Source of the DNA: Cladorrhinum sp. PSN259
Taxonomy: Eukaryota; Ascomycota; Sordariomycetes; Sordariales; Podosporaceae
Reading direction: 5' to 3'
DNA: 64,000 bases
Assembly: GCA_033725935.1 (NCBI GenBank)
Contig: MU867083.1
Span: forward strand, 434,001-498,000
Shown in pieces: positions 29,970 through 41,257 of the stretch. Below the pieces are notes generated by a model. The model did no database searches. It was not told the DNA's origin and saw nothing but the letters and a program-made list of their open reading frames with translations. Numbering within the stretch: the first letter of the stretch is position 1; each line of letters begins with the position of its first letter. Position numbers and translations under genes: made by a program.

Positions 29970-30294
29970 ATGTTTCTGAATTATTAATTTGTTTTCGGAG
30001 AATTTCCTGTGTTTCCGCATTTCCGCATTGCTGCAGCTCATGCCTTCCCGAATGTGAGTTTGGGCTGAGCTGGGAGCGGAACAGGCACTAAATCCGTCCA
30101 AATCCGAACCAACAGTCGTTATCACTGTCACCTTCCAAATCAAGACATCGTGTTTCGCGTAATCACTGGCAATTGCCTGTTAAGTGTACCATGAATGTAT
30201 GTCTCCACTGGTGGAGTTGACCCCTAAAGCTTCTTTCTTCCCCTTAACATCCACTTTTGCGCCCTGTTGCCCACTCTTGCCTTTCGAGGCCATC
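29970..30294. other. intergenic, promoter of the ABC transporter
   Basis: Short spacer between two genes on the same strand. No gene or motif was recognised. The frame upstream of the chosen ABC start (from 30184) is open but does not resemble the family. Confidence 0.45.
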
Positions 30295-33200
30295 ATGGAC
30301 TTCTCCGGGTGCGTCGACGACCAGTCGTTCGGCCCTGCCGTTCGGGGTTGTCGAGATGATTTTGACTTCACTATTAAATTCGAAAAGATCTTCTTTTCCC
30401 TTATCCCAGCTTCCATATTCATTGCTCTTTCCCTCTCCCGAATTGTTCATCTCGGCAGGAAACCCTTCATCGTCACTGGTCGCTTGCTCCTGGGCGCCAA
30501 GTTGGTAGCAATATGCATCTACGGCCTCATCCAGTTGGCCCTCCTAGTTCTCAGCGCCACCAAGTCCCGTAAATTTGCGTCATTCTTTATCCCATCCGAT
30601 GCTCTGGGTCTTGCGGCCGCCGTCTCTATGGGGACACTGTCATATCTGGAACACTCACGCTCACCACGACCGTCCCTCTTCCTCAACGGCTACCTATTCG
30701 TCACCATCCTCCTGGATATCTCACAAAGCAGGACCCTATGGTTGGCGTCAACAAAAAGCGCCGAGTTTGCCTTCGCAAAACTCTTCACTACGAGTGTCGC
30801 CTTCAAGGCACTTCTCATCATCCTAGAATCCCAGTCAAAGGCGAGATGGATCATCAACTGGGACAGAAAGTCGCACAGCCCAGAGGAAACCACAGGTCTC
30901 TACGGCTTGGGTGCCTTATTTTGGCTTAACAAGCTGTTCTTGCGCGGTTACCGGAAAATTCTGGATTTGGACGACCTCTTCCCCTTGGACCGGAGCATGG
31001 CGGCTGAAAAACTACACGCCAAACTTGGCCATCATCTCCAAGTCACAAAGTTCCGGGGCAAAAAGCATGGACTTGCTAGAGCAACTTTCAAGGCTTTGGC
31101 AGCACAACTGTTACTGCCAATTGGCCCGCGCATTGCAATGGGAGCCTTCCAGTTTTGCCAGCCGTTCCTCATCGAGACTCTGCTGCGATACCTGGAGAAG
31201 CCGTCAGACAAGAATATCGGATATGGCCTGATTGGAGCAACACTTCTCATCTATGTTGGCATTGCGGTGTCGGCCGCACTTTACTGGTATTACCAGGAGC
31301 GCGCAATTTACATGGCTCGGGGTCTCCTAGCCTCAGCTGTCTACACCAAGACCACCGAAACCAAGTTCACAGGCGATGCCGACGCGGCGCCCCTAACCCT
31401 GATGAGCTCTGATGTGGAGCGAATCATTACGGGAACTCTTCCCATCCATGAGTTCTGGGCGAGCGCGGTCGAAGTCGCTTTGGCGTGTTGGTTACTTTCC
31501 AGACAGATTGGTGCTGCTTTTTTCGGCCCCATCGTCGTTGTCGTATTCTGTATCATCTGCTCCACGATCCTGAGCAGATTGATCACACCAAGGCAAAAGC
31601 TGTGGATGGAGAAGATTCAGAAGCGCGTTGGTCTGACATCTAGCGTTCTTGGTCAGATGAAGCATCTGAAGATCTCCGGTTTGACTGGTCCTGTTGAGGA
31701 ATCGGTGCAAGCTTCCCGGGTTGATGAGCTCACCGTGGGAGCAAACTTTCGGAAAGTGCTAGTTTTTGGCGCCACTGTCAGTTTTATGCCAGTCTGCCTG
31801 GCCCCGGTTATTACATTTGCTGTTGCTTCTCGAACACTGGACGTGACCACCATTTTCACCTCCATGTCCTACATTCTCCTGCTAGCAAGTCCTCTCACCA
31901 CGCTCTTCCAGAATGTTCCTGGGCTTTTGGTTGCTTTGGCTTGTTTCGCGAGGATCCAAGAATTCCTCGAGAAGGACGCCCGGGTTGACTTTCGTGAGGA
32001 ACGAAAGCTTCCCCAGGGAAATGAGAAAAGGCCACTGGGACCAAGCATGCAGATCAAAGGGAGCTTTGGGTGGAAGAAGGACAGCCTTGCCATCAAAGAC
32101 ATCGAGCTGGGAATTCCTGACGCTTGTCTCACGATTGTTGTTGGGCCTGTTGCATCTGGAAAGTCAACGCTCTGCAAAGCTCTCCTGGGCGATGTGCCCG
32201 TTCAGGACGGCCAGCTCCTCATGGAACAATGGGCTGCCCGCAAGATCGGATATTGTGACCAAACGCCCTATCTCTCCAACGCCACGATTAGGGAGAACAT
32301 TGTTGGATTCTCGCTCTTCAACCAGGAGAGGTATGACGAGGTCATTGAAGCCACGATGCTCCGCCCGGACTTGGAAATCCTGCCGCAAGGAGATGGCACC
32401 AAGATTGGAAGCAGTGGCATCACGCTTAGTGGTGGTCAGAAACAGAGAGTTGCGCTCGCCAGAGCCCTGTATCATGATACCTCATTCTTCGTCTTCGACG
32501 ATATCTTGAGTGGCTTGGATGCAGACACTGAAGAGCAAGTATTCCGCCGAGTGTTTGGCCCCGATGGTCTCCTCAAACGGAGAAACGCTACAGCTGTCCT
32601 TTGCACCCATTCTGTTCGACATTTGCCTTCAGCCAACAATATTGTGGCTCTCGGCTCAGATGGGAAAGTTGTTGAGCAGGGTACTTTCCAGGAACTCATG
32701 ACCAAAGGAGGGTATGTATACAAATTGGATATAAGGGAGACCGACTCCTCTAGTTCAGATGGCGAAAGCGCTCTCATCGATTCATCTGCGCCCAAGGTCA
32801 CCTCAAAAATAACTGCTCCAAAGGCAACTCCAATCGGCAAGTCAACAGACCAAGCCAGGGCGACAGGCGACTGGGCCGTTTACCGGCACTACTTTGCCCG
32901 CGTCAGTACCGGCCCCAAGATAGCCGTCCTGATCCTTGGGGTTACTTGGGGCTTCTGCAACAACTTTACCACCATCTGGCTGAAGTTTTGGTCCGAGGAT
33001 GCCAGCTCTGAACATCCCAGCCACTCCAAACCCTACTGGAACGGATTGTACGCCTTGTTCCAGCTCGGCACTCTACTGTCCCTTTTTTTGATGGCATGGA
33101 TCGTCCTCACTTCGCTCATTAAAGTCACTGGAGCAAAACTGCACGAAGAGACGTTGAGCACGGTCATGAATGCCCCGCTGAAGTTCTTCACGACGACTGA

Positions 33201-34773
33201 TATCGGTGTTGTGACCAACCTGTTCTCCCAGGACATGACCTTGATCGACGGGCAACTCCCAATGTCTTTGCTGAACCTGACGCCCTACGTCTTCCAGTGC
33301 ATCGGTATGGCTGCCGTGGTTGCCGCGGCTTCCCCGTATCTTGCCATCACGTATCCTTTTCTTGCCGTTGTCTTGTACGGTCTCCAGAAGTTTTACCTTT
33401 ACACCTCCCGTCAGGTCAGGTTGTTGGATCTTGAAGCCAAGAGCCCCCTATACTCCCACTTCATCGACACCATGAAAGGCATCACGACATACCGCGCCTT
33501 TGGCTGGGTCCCAGACGGCATCAACAAGAACAATGCCCTTCTCGACACCTCGCAGCGCCCAGCCTACCTCCTTGCCATGATCCAACGCTGGCTTGGGTTT
33601 TCCCTGCAGATCGTCGTCGCCGCCCTCGCCTTTTCCGTCGTGATACTCTCGACTCAGCTGCGCGCTAATACAGGCTTGGCTGGTGCTAGTTTGGTCACCC
33701 TCATGTCGCTTGGCGAGGCGCTGACCTACATAATCAAGTTCTACACAATGCTGGAAACATCCATCGGTGCCATTGCTCGTCTCAAGACATTTGGTGAAAC
33801 AGTCGAGTCCGAGATTAAGGAGGGCGAAGATCTCATCCCACCGCCAGAATGGCCGTCTCGGGGCGCAATCGAGATTAACAACGTCTCTGCGGCATACGGG
33901 TACGCGTTCCATTCGTCTCCCTCCCTCCCTTCACCCCTCCCTATTGCTTGCTAACGCCCCTACAGCACTGAGGAAGACGACCAAGCAGACCCCACCACTG
34001 CTTCTTCCGAGAAACTCGAACCACACCTCGCTCTCAAGTCCCTCACCCTCTCAATCTCTCCAGGCGAGAAACTAGCAATTTGCGGTCGTTCCGGCTCAGG
34101 AAAATCCTCGTTGATCCTCCTTTTACTCCGTCTTCTGGACCCTACCCCTTCTTCCGGCCAAATAACGATGGACTCCCTCCCACTCTCACAAATCCCCCGC
34201 CACCTTTTACGGAAACTCATAATCGCCATCCCTCAAGATCCGGTGTTCCTCCCCAACTCGTCTTCCGTCTTGGCCAATTTGGACCCCTTCCACCTGTCTA
34301 CGCCCGAAGAAGCACAACAGGTACTGGAACAAGTCCAACTGTGGCCATTCATCTCTTCGAGAGGAGGACTTGACGCACTCATGTCGCCGGACACGTTTTC
34401 GCAGGGACAAAAACAACTGTTTAGTCTTGCTCGTGCTATTTTGAGAAAACGGATCCGTGTGCAACAGAGACAAGCATCGTTCGGCGACGGCGTAACGAAA
34501 GATGGCGGTATCTTGTTGTTGGATGAAGTCAGTTCGTCGGTGGATAAAGATACCGACGAGCAAATGCAGCGCATTATTTCCGACGAGTTCAAGGGTTATA
34601 CCATTGTAATGGTCAGTCATCGTTTGGGCATGGTGATGGGATTTGACCGCGTGGTAGTGATGGATGAAGGAAAAATAGTGGAGATGGGCAAGCCGACTGA
34701 GCTGGTTGAACTTGAGGGCTCGAGGTTTAGGGAATTGTGGATGGTCGGTGGGCAGAATGCGAAAAGCTCTTGA
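30295..34773 (+). CDS. ABC-C (MRP-type) full transporter
   Basis: Two exons, 30295-33899 and 33966-34773. The product is 1470 aa, usual for the family. The start MDFSGCVDDQSFGPAV with GCRDDFDFT is the typical N-terminus of fungal ABC-C pumps. A TMD0-like region of about five helices precedes TMD1. NBD1 has Walker A GPVASGKSTL, signature TLSGGQKQR and Walker B FFVFDDILSGLD. After TMD2, the intron splits the start of NBD2, which has Walker A GRSGSGKSS, signature FSQGQKQLFSLARAIL and Walker B GILLLDEVSSSVD. Such pumps export toxins and conjugates across plasma or vacuolar membranes. It lies 325 bases after the tyrosinase on the same strand, so export of the RiPP is a reasonable inference. Confidence 0.93.
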
Positions 34774-35847
34774 GAAAGGGTGTTTTCCAACGAGTAGTCT
34801 GTTGATGAACCGGCCTTTTTGGAAATAAGAAACCCACCCGCAAATTACCTTGTAGATATGGCGATCTGATTAGACAGTTGTGGACTGACGGATTTTGGTG
34901 AAAATGAAGTCAATCTTGCTACGGAATAACATGTGCAAACTAATTCAGAATTCCCAAATGTCATATTGAGACAAACGACCCATCCCCTGTTGGGTCTAAA
35001 AAAATTTGCTAATAATAAAACGCAGAACTGTGCATCGAAACCATGTTTCTGCTGCTCATATGCGGCGAAAAATGTACTTTGTGACGATGCAGTTGGACTG
35101 TTGATGAAGAAATTGGACAATATAAAGTTGGATAAGCTTTTTTAAGCTCCGAAATATTTTGCCCTGACAGAGTGGATCCCCTTGTCGTCCGCTGAATTTC
35201 CCAACACGGTCAAAGCCAACCTGGAACCGTTGCGCTAAAAAATTTAGTTGAGGATGGAGCTCTCATCGAGCTCCAAACCAGCAAATAATTAAAGAGAAGC
35301 TGTTGTCTCTAAATGAAAGTCAACAAGCAGGAATGCTCGAATCCGAAGCAACCAATACCAGTCCCATATATACATGTACTGTACATTCGTACCAGATTGG
35401 TAAGGTAATTAGCAGTTCCCCTCCTTTGCGCGGGAGTGGGCTGCAGGGGTGGCGTGCTGCCCGCCCACACCCGGACTCGAACCACCATTTTGCCATGTTC
35501 ATCGAACACACTTTGCTCACAGCCATTGCCGGCGCATCCGGATATGCAGCAAACTGCGAAATATCCTCACTTTTCTTACCACTTCAGGCCTGCAATGCTT
35601 CGGATCTCGCGAGTCGCGATCGGTTTTCTGTGTCTGACAACCTGGAAGCGATTGGGGAGCTCAGAGCCCCACATGGCCCTGCTAGCAAGCGCCTCTTGAT
35701 CTGCTCCTGTAGTTGTATTTTCCAGGTCGGGTCGCGGCATCTCTCGTCAGACCTGTGCTTCTCCTTTTTTACTTCGTCCTTCCGCCCTCCCCCCCCTTTC
35801 TTCTTGCACACTCCTCTTTGCAACCGCTCCTTCTCACGGTCGCTCCA
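34774..35847. other. intergenic, upstream of ceramide glucosyltransferase
   Basis: About 1.1 kb without a supported gene. Open frames on both strands (for example 35303-35851) overlap each other and have no domains. A pyrimidine-rich leader, with a c-rich run near 35787-35797, precedes the start codon at 35848. Confidence 0.45.
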
Positions 35848-37526
35848 ATGAACACACATACACACGATGATCCAACGTCCATGATTCGGCAGGGCACTGC
35901 CTTGGTCGGCCTTGTATGGAGCTGCATGCTCTTCTCAATTCAGGGTATTGGTATCTACAAAATGTACGGCTGCGCTGGGTCTCTTGCTACGTTATATATG
36001 AAGCCGCTTTCTTGCTGACCAGGAATTGTGTCTACAGTGTCCGCAACCACTCCGCTCCCCACGCGCCGCCTGTCTCCCCGAAATTAAAGAAAGATCAAGT
36101 TCCGCACATAACCGTCATCCGGCCATGCAAAGGTGTGGAGGCGGGTCTATACGAATGTATTGCCTCGACGTTCCGACTCGCATACCCGAAATCGAAATTG
36201 GAAATCTGCCTTTGCGTGGATTCGACAGAGGATCCTGCCTACCCCATCCTCGTACAGGCCCTCGCTGATTTTCCCGGCTTCGACGCGAGGGTTCTCGTCG
36301 AGGAGCAGGACCCAATCCTCCACGGCGAGGATGGCCACATAAACAACCTTGGGCCTAACCCCAAGATCCGAAACATCAGCCGCGCATACCGCGAAGCGAA
36401 GGGTGACATAATATGGATAGCCGATTGCAATGTTTGGCTTGGAACGGGTTCGGCCGGCAGAATGGTTGACAAGCTCTGCGGATACCAGCCCAATGGCGCG
36501 CAAACGACTCCCTACAAGTTCGTTCACCAACTCCCGCTCGTGATCGACATAGAGAAGCCTCAGGCGGCAGAGGAGCAGGTCTTGTTGTCAACCGACATCG
36601 GCGCGCCGCGCACACCCAAGGGCATCTTTGACTATGGAGGGCGATTGGAGGAGATGTTTATGGCGACTACCCATGCCAAATTCTACAGCGCCATCAACAC
36701 GGTTGGAATCGCGCCTTGTATCGTGGGCAAGAGCAACATGTTCCGCAAATCCCACCTCGATCGCCTCACCGACCCCGCACAGAACCCCATTCTTCCGCCC
36801 GCAGATGCTTCGCGTGGGCGCGGCATTGACTTTTTCTCGTCATACATCTGCGAGGACCACCTGATCGGTGATCTGATATGGAGATCCAACCTTCCCGGAT
36901 ACAAGAACCACGGTCTCGTGTTTGGCGAAGTTGCGATCCAACCCGTATCCGGAATGACTGTCGGCGCATACATTGCTCGTCGTGCGCGATGGCTTCGAGT
37001 TCGAAAGTGGACCGTTTTGGCGGCAACGCTTGTGGAGCCAAATGTGGAATCCTTCATCTGCGGCCTCCACTTGTCTTATGCGCTAACAACGCTCCCATGG
37101 TTCAACAGGATACTTGGGATCCCTCAAACCTGGAGTGCCATGGGCACTATTTGGCTATCAATGGTTACCGTCTGGATGCTGGTCGACAGGTGGCTCAGTG
37201 GAAAGCTTCATCAACTCAAAAGTGTGGATGTGGACGAAAATACTCCGACGTTCGCCCTCGGAACTTGTCGACATGGAGGAATAAAAAAGAAGCCGTTCCT
37301 GACGTGGCTGTGGGCTTGGTTGGGGAGAGAGGTGCTGGCGCTGCCAATCTGGACGTGGGCTGTACTGCTGGGCACTACGGTAACCTGGAGAGGAAAACAT
37401 TTTAGGGTCCGGAAGGATATGAGCGCTGTGGCCCTGGATGAAGACTGCGGCAGCAGCAAACGTCCAGTCTCGCCAGCGACGTCTTGCACAAGCTCTCGAT
37501 CAAGGAGCAAAGATCGTGTCGACTGA
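35848..37526 (+). CDS. ceramide glucosyltransferase (GT21)
   Basis: Two exons, 35848-35963 and 36023-37526, with a 59-nt intron. The product is 539 aa. The join gives SIQGIGIYKMNCVYSVRNHS, so the N-terminal membrane anchor leads into the catalytic domain. GT21 motifs are in order: ITVIRPCKGVE, CLCVDSTED (D1), IRNISRAYREAKGDIIWIAD with DCNVW (D2), YICEDHLIGD (D3) and ARRARWLRVR, the (Q/R)xxRW motif. Two or three C-terminal membrane helices follow. The enzyme adds glucose from UDP-glucose to ceramide at the Golgi/ER to make glucosylceramide. A housekeeping gene in most filamentous fungi, so it marks the right border of the RiPP cluster. Confidence 0.92.
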
Positions 37527-37665
37527 AAAGATTCAAGCTTGGCATTAGAGCATTATACCCCTGATAGACTTTTTTTTTCTGTTTCTTTTTCTTTACCTAG
37601 ATCGCGACGATTACATACGAAACTACTTCATTAATGATAGCCCCCCTCGCACATTTTATACCCTA

Positions 37666-39221
37666 TTAAATCTTACTTTTTGCGCTCATGCGTTGGTGTT
37701 GCGTTACTTTGTTCAAAAACCCTTCCAGAACCTTCAAGCCATTTCTCAATACCTCGGGATCCTCAACACCAATCACAATCCTCACGTACCCTTTCAAATC
37801 CCCCTCGCCATTACCGAAACAATGCGCACCAGGCAAGAAGCAAACTCCGGTCTCGCTAACCAACTCTTCGCAAAATTTCTTATCGTCCACCGGCTTTCCG
37901 TTCCCATCCAAAATACGGACCCAAGCGGTCGACGCCCCCTTTGGCTCAACCCACTCCACCCTCTTTTTTCTCCCACTGTTCCTCTCGACAAACTCCCTCA
38001 CAACGTCAATGTTCGCCCTGCAGATCTTTAGGTTCCGCTCGACGAGAGCCGGGTAGACCTCGGGCGACAGCGCAAACGCCGCGACGCCGTCGTCGATGCG
38101 GGAGACGGAGATGGTGGTGTACTGGTGCGCCCTTGTGATGTTTCTGAGCAGAGTTGTAGACGGGGAGACCACCCAGCCTATGCGGATTCCCGGCAGGGAA
38201 AAAGATTTGGAGAGGGATCCCGTCGAGATTGCGTGAGGGTAATAGGGGGGGAGGAGGGAGACGAGGGGGGAGACCGTTTGAGTGGAGGAATGGAACAAGG
38301 GCGAAAAGACTTCGTCGGAGAAGAGGGTGATCTTGTTTGTCGAGGCGATGGCGATTAGGGACTTGAGGGTAGATGTGGGGATTACGGATCCTGTTGGGTT
38401 GTTTGGGTTGCTTTTTTTTTTTAAATCACAAGGGAAGTGTTAGTTTGTTTGTTGTGGGATGGGATGGGATGGGATAAAAAAAAATTGATGGAATGAAAGG
38501 TTAAGTAAAGGGGGGAGGAGGAGGAGTTTGACGAACTTGATGATGATTGCCTTTGTGTTTGGACGGATGAGGGTTTTGAGGTCGTCAAGGTCTACCTTCC
38601 AGTCGTTTTCGGGCTTCATTCGCCAGAGGGTCAGTTCGGCGCCTTGAATTTTGGGGATCTCCCAGAGCTGGGTAAAGGTGGGATGCTGGCAGATTACGTG
38701 GTCTCCTGGTCCAGCAAGGGTGGAGAGGACGAGGTAGTTGGCCATGATGGAACCGGGGGTGATGATGACATTGTCTGCTGTGAGTCTCACGCCTGTATCT
38801 GGGGATGAGTGAAGTTGGGCGATCCTTTCGCGCAGGCGAAGTGAGCCGGCTGGGGTTCCGTAGGAAAGGGCCAGGTCTGGGTCGATGAGCGGTGGCAGGT
38901 CATCGTTGGTGTTGGCCGCCGCTTTGGGGGCGAGGTCTTTGAGTTGAGAGAGGGACAGTATGCCGACAGTTGATCCTGGAAAGATCAGCAACTGATTCAA
39001 TTCGATTCACAAGAAGAAACCGGGCATACCTCCAAGCCAGACCTTGGTCTTGGGCTGTAAGACAGTCAGTCATCAAAACCCAGGTTCTTCAAGCCAGACA
39101 CAAGCTTACCATATTATCATCAACTGGGAAGAGGCAAGACTTGATCAGCAAAAATTTCATGGATGACCTAAAAAACGAACTTACTCCATTGCTCTATCTT
39201 GAACTCAGTGATCGACTTCAT
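37666..39221 (-). CDS. class I/II PLP-dependent aminotransferase
   Basis: Five exons: 39185-39221, 39110-39123, 39030-39054, 38537-38975 and 38410 down to 37666. The product is 419 aa. The first three exons are very short (37, 14 and 25 nt) but join in frame to MKSITEFKIEQWIDDNMPKT, matching the start of fold-type I aminotransferases. Hallmarks are SYGTPAGSLRLRERIA, the NPNNPTG motif formed across the last splice, SDEVFSPLF, and the PLP lysine in STGSLSKSFSLPG. A final IGVEDPEVL helix closes the fold. It transfers an amino group between an amino acid and a 2-oxo acid in the cytosol; the substrate cannot be told. The micro-exons should be checked with RNA data. Confidence 0.82.
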
Positions 39222-40136
39222 GTTGACGGCTGTGAGAATTTTCTCCTCGGGTCGATGAGTACACCTTCACAGGAGGCATTGGCGCAGCAGGAAATACGTC
39301 GGTGGACGGAAACTTAAGCTCCTCGTTTTGGATGACAAATGCTGTGCTTGTAAGTTCATTTTGTCATTCACAGGGCGTATTTATCCTCTGCATCAATATG
39401 CGGGGTTCATATCAAAGCACCCGGCGGTACACACAACCGACCCAGATAATCCGAGATATGGATACCGCCATCGGGACAACTGAGATTGCTACTTCATTGG
39501 GGGCATAAATGCTTGGCACGAGCTTCAAGAGCGGTTATTCTTTGAAGACGGTAGAGGTGGTGAGACCTTCATTTTCATTTTGCCCTCCATATCGCTCGTC
39601 CCGTGAATGGATCTTACGATAAAGATTGTTCTTTCCTCGAAGAAAAAATAAAGACATTTTTCCAGGTAAAGACTGGTGACCGATGCTGAGAATGGTTTTG
39701 AGTATCTGGATAAGGAAAGGGAGGTTTTGCAATTTGTGGGCAACATGAAGTCGAGAATTCAAACTTCAAGCCCATTCCACAGAATAGCCAGCCACACAAC
39801 CAAAGATAGAAAATAAAGATGTTTTTTTTTTAGACCCCTCGACGCAATGGCCCTCTTCTACAGCCAGCCAGCCAGCCAAAAAAAACCCTTCCTCCCCCGC
39901 CGCTCCCAAACCTCTATCCTTTACCATACCCGAGCGTGACGGTCTCGAATATTCACAATCCACACATGCCCTTACATGCCAGAATTACCCAACGAGTTAC
40001 ACGCCTTTCACATATACCCCCGAGCAGGCGGAGGGGGAATATCTTCTACAAGGAAAAAGACACACAAAATTCAAGACAATGTCGATATCGTCATGACACA
40101 CGACGGCCCGACCCACCTTCCTTTCCGTTTTCCCAT

Positions 40137-40162
40137 CCTCCTCCTCCTCCTCCTCCTCCTCC
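40137..40162 (+). repeat. (CCT)n microsatellite
   Basis: About eight CCT/CTC trinucleotides in a row inside a pyrimidine-rich stretch. Confidence 0.85.
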
Positions 40163-40329
40163 GAGCGTTGGTGCTACTGTAAACAAACCCTCGACTTGAC
40201 CATAAAGGCGGACGGGACACACACGCCGGCTTGTCGCAAAAACTGTTGTTCTCCGCCATATAAAGAGGACCAAATCCCTTTTGCTAATAACACTGTTTCG
40301 GACATACAATTCTAATTGCTTGAACGTTT

Positions 40330-40475
40330 TGTTTGGCGCGGTACACGCCCCCCACCCCCTTTTTTTTCACACTTTCCTGTTATGCCTATTTCACTTGTTT
40401 CAGTTGTACAGTACATACACCTGTTCAGCTTCTGTTGATGCATTTCCTGACTCCTTTCTACGCGTGTTAGAATAT
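40330..40475 (+). repeat. repeat A, copy 4
   Basis: Leader gcggtacacgcccccc, then cacactttcctgttatgcct and one decayed 42-base unit (cttctgttgatgcatttcct). The leader matches copy 3 and the array part matches copies 1-3. Same orientation as the others. Confidence 0.75.
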
Positions 40476-41257
40476 CCTTTCGACCTGCATAGGTAATTCC
40501 TTACGCACCATCTTCTACTTTGCGATTTTCTAACACCCTTACGGTTTCCATTTTTAATTGGCGTCCATACCTTGTTTCTCTCATTGGTTTTATGAAGCAT
40601 CTACCGAGCTAACAAACGTTTAATCATTAGATTGTATGCAGGATGCGTATGGCGCTCAAGTAGTCTCCTGGAACGAAGATGAGAAAGTGGAGAATGTCCA
40701 GCCAGGGAAACCAATAAAGGACATAAATACCAAGACAAAGAAAAATACTTTCCTCCTAAACGCAGCAGTAACGAGACTCGGCCAAAAGAAGCCGAAAAGG
40801 CTTAGATTGTCGATAGGGAGATTACTCCCCGCAAAATGCCAGGTGCGGTTACTGCTGTTTATAATGTGAGTCTTGACTGAGGGAGGCTAAATCAAGGTAG
40901 AGTACCCAAACAGTTGATAGACCTGTGCAAGATATAAGGATGAAATAATCAACAGCCTGGCCGGAACATGGATATACCAGCGTATAACAAGCATACAAAA
41001 AAAAAAGAAAACCAAAGAAAAGTATTGTCCTTCGATTGAATAACTGCAAGCAAGGCGCGTGGCGATTCCATATTGACCGTGCTTTTGTAACTCCATTCTC
41101 CTAAACCCCAAAAGATGTTGTGAAACCGTGTGTGTTCCAGTCAAAAAACCCTTCCTTAAACGCCTGTTCATCAAACATATCCATGAACGTACTCAAGTCT
41201 TGATCGTTGAAGAGACGTGTTACCAACTATCCAAACAACAGCATACCCACAACCCCC

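Larger units (their letters stand above)
39222..41257. other. gene-free stretch with repeat A copy 4 and microsatellites
   Basis: Two kilobases between the aminotransferase start and the SGT1 stop. It holds a ccag tetranucleotide run near 39863, a (cct)n microsatellite at about 40137-40162 and repeat A copy 4 at 40330-40475. Short open frames occur on both strands, and none has a domain. Confidence 0.5.

Noticed and set aside
30184..30294. Longer N-terminus for the ABC transporter from ATG 30184
   Set aside because: The extra 37 residues do not resemble the family, whose members start close to the MDFSGC-type sequence at 30295.
36147..37510. Several minus-strand open frames opposite the ceramide glucosyltransferase
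   Set aside because: They overlap one another and the conserved GT21 motifs on the plus strand; none has a domain.
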